From Antilocapra americana (lineage: Eukaryota > Chordata > Mammalia > Artiodactyla > Antilocapridae): 64,000 nt of DNA. The translations under genes and the position numbers were made by a program. The stretch is taken from the NCBI GenBank assembly GCA_007570785.1, contig ML662442.1:64635703-64699702 (forward strand). The letters are read 5' to 3'. Below, piece by piece: positions 60,703-64,000 of this stretch (its first letter is position 1; each line of letters begins with the position of its first letter). The notes beneath the pieces are model-generated. The model was not told where the DNA came from and did not search any database. It saw nothing but the letters and a program-made list of their open reading frames with translations.

Positions 60703-60765
60703 ACCGTCTGTGGGGTCGCACAGAGTCCGACACGACTGAAGCAACTCAGCAGCAGCAGCAGCCAC
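60703..60765 (+). mobile_element. BovA tail fragment with (AGC)n
   Basis: tggggtcgcacagagtccga, cacgactgaagcaactcagc, then agcagcagcagc: the 3' tail of a BovA-type SINE ending in a GCA repeat. Confidence 0.8.
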
Positions 60766-61084
60766 CCCAGAGCATCTGGAGCAAATATATTTCTGGCGAC
60801 TTCCCTTTACCGAAGAGGAGAGATTTTCCTCTTTCCTAACTCTTCCTCCTGTTTTTGAAATTTAGGGCAATGGAATCTAGCACTGCCTATGATGGTAGTG
60901 AACTAAGAACTGTTAGTTAAGTAAGTCACCCCATCCCTCTCTGATGGAAGGCTGACAAATGACTAAACTTAAATTTTCAAATAACTAGTGCATCAATAAT
61001 ATTATTATGACAACAAAAGTCTTTGAAATGGGATCATATATGATAATAATTGTAATAACTACCCATTACTGGATGCTTATCTTG

Positions 61085-61205
61085 TTCCAGACATTGCACT
61101 AAATGGCTTACGTATATTTTCTGCACAATCCTGTACTGTGAAAATACTCCCTTAACTGTGGCTAGTGGGTTATCCCTGGCAGGGACTTGAACTCAGGTCC
61201 TGGCA
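61085..61205 (-). mobile_element. MIR SINE fragment, antisense
   Basis: ccagacattgcactaaatgg, ttttctgcacaatcctgtac and gcagggacttgaactcaggt keep the reversed MIR order. Confidence 0.65.
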
Positions 61206-61965
61206 AAGTTCATATGTTTAAGGAGTATATCATGTTGCCTTCTTAATAAACACATGGAAAGTGTTCAAGTCATCAAGTTCTACTCCATCAGTAATTGAAC
61301 TCTAAAACAGTTCTTGAAATACATTTATTAAGAGTGTAAATATTAATAGTAGGACATATCACCAATTTTTCAAAAAGCCTTTTAAAAGCATAACCAAGAT
61401 ACGTTAACTCTCTATTGAAAAATGGGCAAAAGTTTGGATTAAGGCATTTGTAGGAAAAAAAATGCAAAGAGCAAACCTAACTGCATAAAAATGTTTTACT
61501 TCATTAATTAACATCTTTGTGTTTACCACATGGTAAAAAAGTTAAAAAGATGCAAATCTCCACTGTTTCAAAGTTAATAAGCAGTGAGACCTTGAGAAGG
61601 GCATCACAAGACAAGATACTCTGATATCTCTGACAGCGATTTGATGCTTGTATTCTGAAGTCTAAAAATTGTCCATAAACACTTCAATCTTCAGTTGAAG
61701 AACTTTCAGTTCTTCAGATTTGTTCTAAAGAAGCCATTATCCAACTGTCAGAAGATACAGAAGTAATATTCAATCTAAATGGTTGGCTATTATTAGAGAA
61801 ACAGTAATAGTATAGTATATTCATATAATAGAATATGCTCTTAAAACGTGATGCTTATCTAAATTTATAAAAGTAGAAAACTTCACTTTTAATTTCAACA
61901 GGAATTGAAAATGACAGCTTCTGAAATAGCATATGATAATGTATCTTTTGGTGAAAGGAAAAAGA

Positions 61966-62035
61966 TCTCTTTTCTTCCTCTTTCCCCTTCTTTTCTTCTC
62001 TTTCTCTTCTTCCTTCTCTTTCTCTCTATTGTTCC
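61966..62035 (+). repeat. Polypyrimidine (CT-rich) tract
   Basis: About 70 bases almost entirely C and T, mainly cttcttt/ctcttt units. Confidence 0.9.
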
Positions 62036-62857
62036 CTCTGGAAGTAAACATCTTAAAATATTTACAGTAATTGTATCTGAGTGGCGGAATTTGGAATGAT
62101 CTTCACTTTCTTGTTCCTCTATAATGCATTAATTTCATAATCTGAAAAGAAACAGTAGAATTCATTTAGGCAAAAAAATTTTAAAAATTAATAAAATACC
62201 TGAAGTGTCTTTCCCCATATCTACATAGGTGGTAAAAAGTCCAAAGAGCAGAAAGTACCCAGTACTGAAGGATATTGAGTAGAAACAGATTAATAGTTCA
62301 TATGTGCCATTCACTCGTTACACTGCTGGTTGCCGTGGCAATGCTAACACAATTCCAAAAGGCACATTCTGGCTTGAATTCTGCCATACTGCACAAGACG
62401 TGTGTCTTTTATCATCTTCCTGTCCATTTTCTGTGTGCGCACACATCTGATCCAACTTCCTTCTGATGCTACTTCCTTCTAATACATCAGAGAGGAAGTG
62501 TGGTTCTTTCTTCCCAGACCTGACTCCTCACTGTCTGGAAGACTTTGTTTTCTTACTGATTAACCCTTTCTCATACACATACATCTCTGATTCCTACCTC
62601 TGAATGATCCCATGTCTCTGCCTTGATGATGCGTGTGTCCTTCTGTTTATCTAAAGCATTTACCCTGTTGCGTTTGCTCCCTCTGACTCCCTCACAATCT
62701 TCTCTCACTATGGAAAAGAATAAAAAAAGTGACTAGTTTTTATTTCCTGACTTTATTTCTTCACCAATCTCTCCCCTTTATTTGAACTCTAGTTTCAGGT
62801 CACCTCCCCAAACTTCCTTACTTCCTATAACCTCTCTTGAAAATGTAATAATTCCTG

Positions 62858-63035
62858 GGACTCCCTGCTTGCCCAGTAGTTAGCACTTCAACTACCAATG
62901 CAGGGGCTGTGGGTTCAGTCCCTGGTTGGGGAGTTATATGTCATATGTCATAACCAAAACCCCAAAACATAAAACAGAACCAATATTATAGCAAATTCAA
63001 TAAAGAATTTTAAAATGGTCCATATAAAAAAATTT
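62858..63035 (+). mobile_element. CHR-type tRNA-derived SINE (Cetartiodactyla)
   Basis: gggactccctgcttgcccag, B-box-like gggttcagtccc, then an A-rich body and aaaatggtccatataaaaaa tail as in CHR-1/CHR-2, from memory. Distinct from Bov-tA. Confidence 0.75.
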
Positions 63036-64000
63036 TTTTTGAATAAATTTCCTAATTGATAGATTTTATTTTTATTTTGGAAATTTAAAAATATATTGTA
63101 AAATACAAGGGAGAAAATAGCACTCATTGATGCAGACTCCCAGTGATAACATTCTTTCTAGTTTATTAACTTCTTGATTGTTGTATTAATCTTTTTGTTT
63201 TGTGTTTTCAAACATTATGAGTATTTCAAGTGTCTTTATATGATCCTGATTGCATTTTTCAGCAATATTTTTCTTCTTTATTTGTAATTTATTTTTTCTA
63301 TATTATTACTTCTTTGAGCCTGTCATTCTCTGTTTTAAAATTCCTTCTATTGTTCTACTATGTCTTCCTTAAGTTTATTTTATTTTTTGGACTCATACTT
63401 CTATTAACCTGTTCTGTAATGTGAAACATCTCTTCCCACTCTCCTGACCTATGTGCTTTTCTTCTAGATGAAATAGATGAAATGAACCCTCCCTTCCTCC
63501 CTTTCTACAATCCTTTCTTCCTAACCCTAGCCCATCCTCCTTTTCTTCGTCCTTCCTCTTTTTTTATCCTGCAGTAATTTGCTGAGTTTAATGCCATTTC
63601 TTTTTATATTACTCAATGTATATTATTCAGAGATAAAGCAGTCATCTAGTTGCATCTGAGAATTGTTTGTGTTTGAGAACTACTGTGTCAGGGAGGAATA
63701 TTTTGTATCCTATTCAACTGTCTGACGCTCAAGGGCAGGGTAGTGATGGATTGAGGTTGTCTTAAACTTTCTATGATATTTGGAATCTTTCCTTCTTCAG
63801 AGCTTGTTTCTCAGAGAACTATACACTTCATCTTTGGTTAAAAAATCCTATGTTGGATAATTTTGGACTTTGACTTACTTCCCCAATTTAGTGCAGACCA
63901 AGGAGATTTCACATACCTGTCAACTGTATTTTCTCTTTCTCTGTTTCACTGGTTTTCCTCCTATTATGTCCCTATTTAAACATTGGAGTAGATTGTTGAT
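63036..64000. other. Right-edge intergenic DNA
   Basis: T-rich sequence. I recognise no gene or repeat family with confidence. Confidence 0.45.

Larger units (their letters stand above)
60601..62857. other. Downstream intergenic DNA
   Basis: Besides the short BovA tail, MIR and pyrimidine tract listed separately, nothing recognised. Confidence 0.5.

Noticed and set aside
60601..64000. Possible start of the next gene (CCN2/CTGF is the expected downstream neighbour)
   Set aside because: No exon-like coding text, CpG island or cysteine-rich CCN motif is visible, and the neighbour is expected well beyond this window.

Overview
This window is mammalian nuclear DNA from a ruminant, most likely cattle or a close bovid. 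It contains L1-BT-type LINE sequence, BovB (RTE-type) LINEs, many Bov-tA/BovA SINEs and a CHR-type SINE, on top of old mammalian MIR, L2, L1M and MER5 fossils. There are no bacterial-type operons, CRISPR arrays or prokaryotic mobile elements.

The only host gene I can support is ENPP1 (ectonucleotide pyrophosphatase/phosphodiesterase 1), on the + strand. Twenty-four consecutive coding exons (exons 2-25) lie between 16251 and 51942. Their boundaries were assigned by splice sites and by reading-frame continuity with the ENPP1 protein. Exon 1 (cytoplasmic tail, start codon, promoter) is not in the window, so bases 1-16250 are intron 1. The joined exons total 2535 nt: 844 codons plus the stop. They encode, in order, the signal-anchor membrane segment, two somatomedin-B-like domains, the zinc-dependent phosphodiesterase domain with all its metal ligands and the catalytic threonine, a linker, and the nuclease-like domain with an EF-hand-like calcium loop. 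No frameshift or stop interrupts the gene. Intron 20 appears to use a GC donor.

Layout: 1-1012 is the 5' end of an antisense L1-BT that runs off the left edge. 1013-16250 is intron 1, holding an old L1 with a BovB nested in it and an LTR-like element. 16251-51942 is the exon/intron body, with most SINEs and BovBs in introns 9, 12, 13, 16, 17 and 24, and an antisense retroviral LTR in intron 23. 51943 to about 56385 is the probable 3' UTR with several poly(A) signals. The rest is downstream DNA with an L1-BT 3' fragment, more Bov-tAs, a second inverted copy of the LTR-like element, and a CHR SINE. The next gene is not reached.

I found no undescribed biological system. The points most worth checking are the GC splice donor, the changed set of N-glycosylation sequons compared with my recollection of human ENPP1, a nested L1-in-BovB insertion with two nested target-site duplications, the antisense ERV LTR, and the left-edge L1-BT 5' end. 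Comparisons with human ENPP1 and with repeat consensus sequences are from memory, not from a search.
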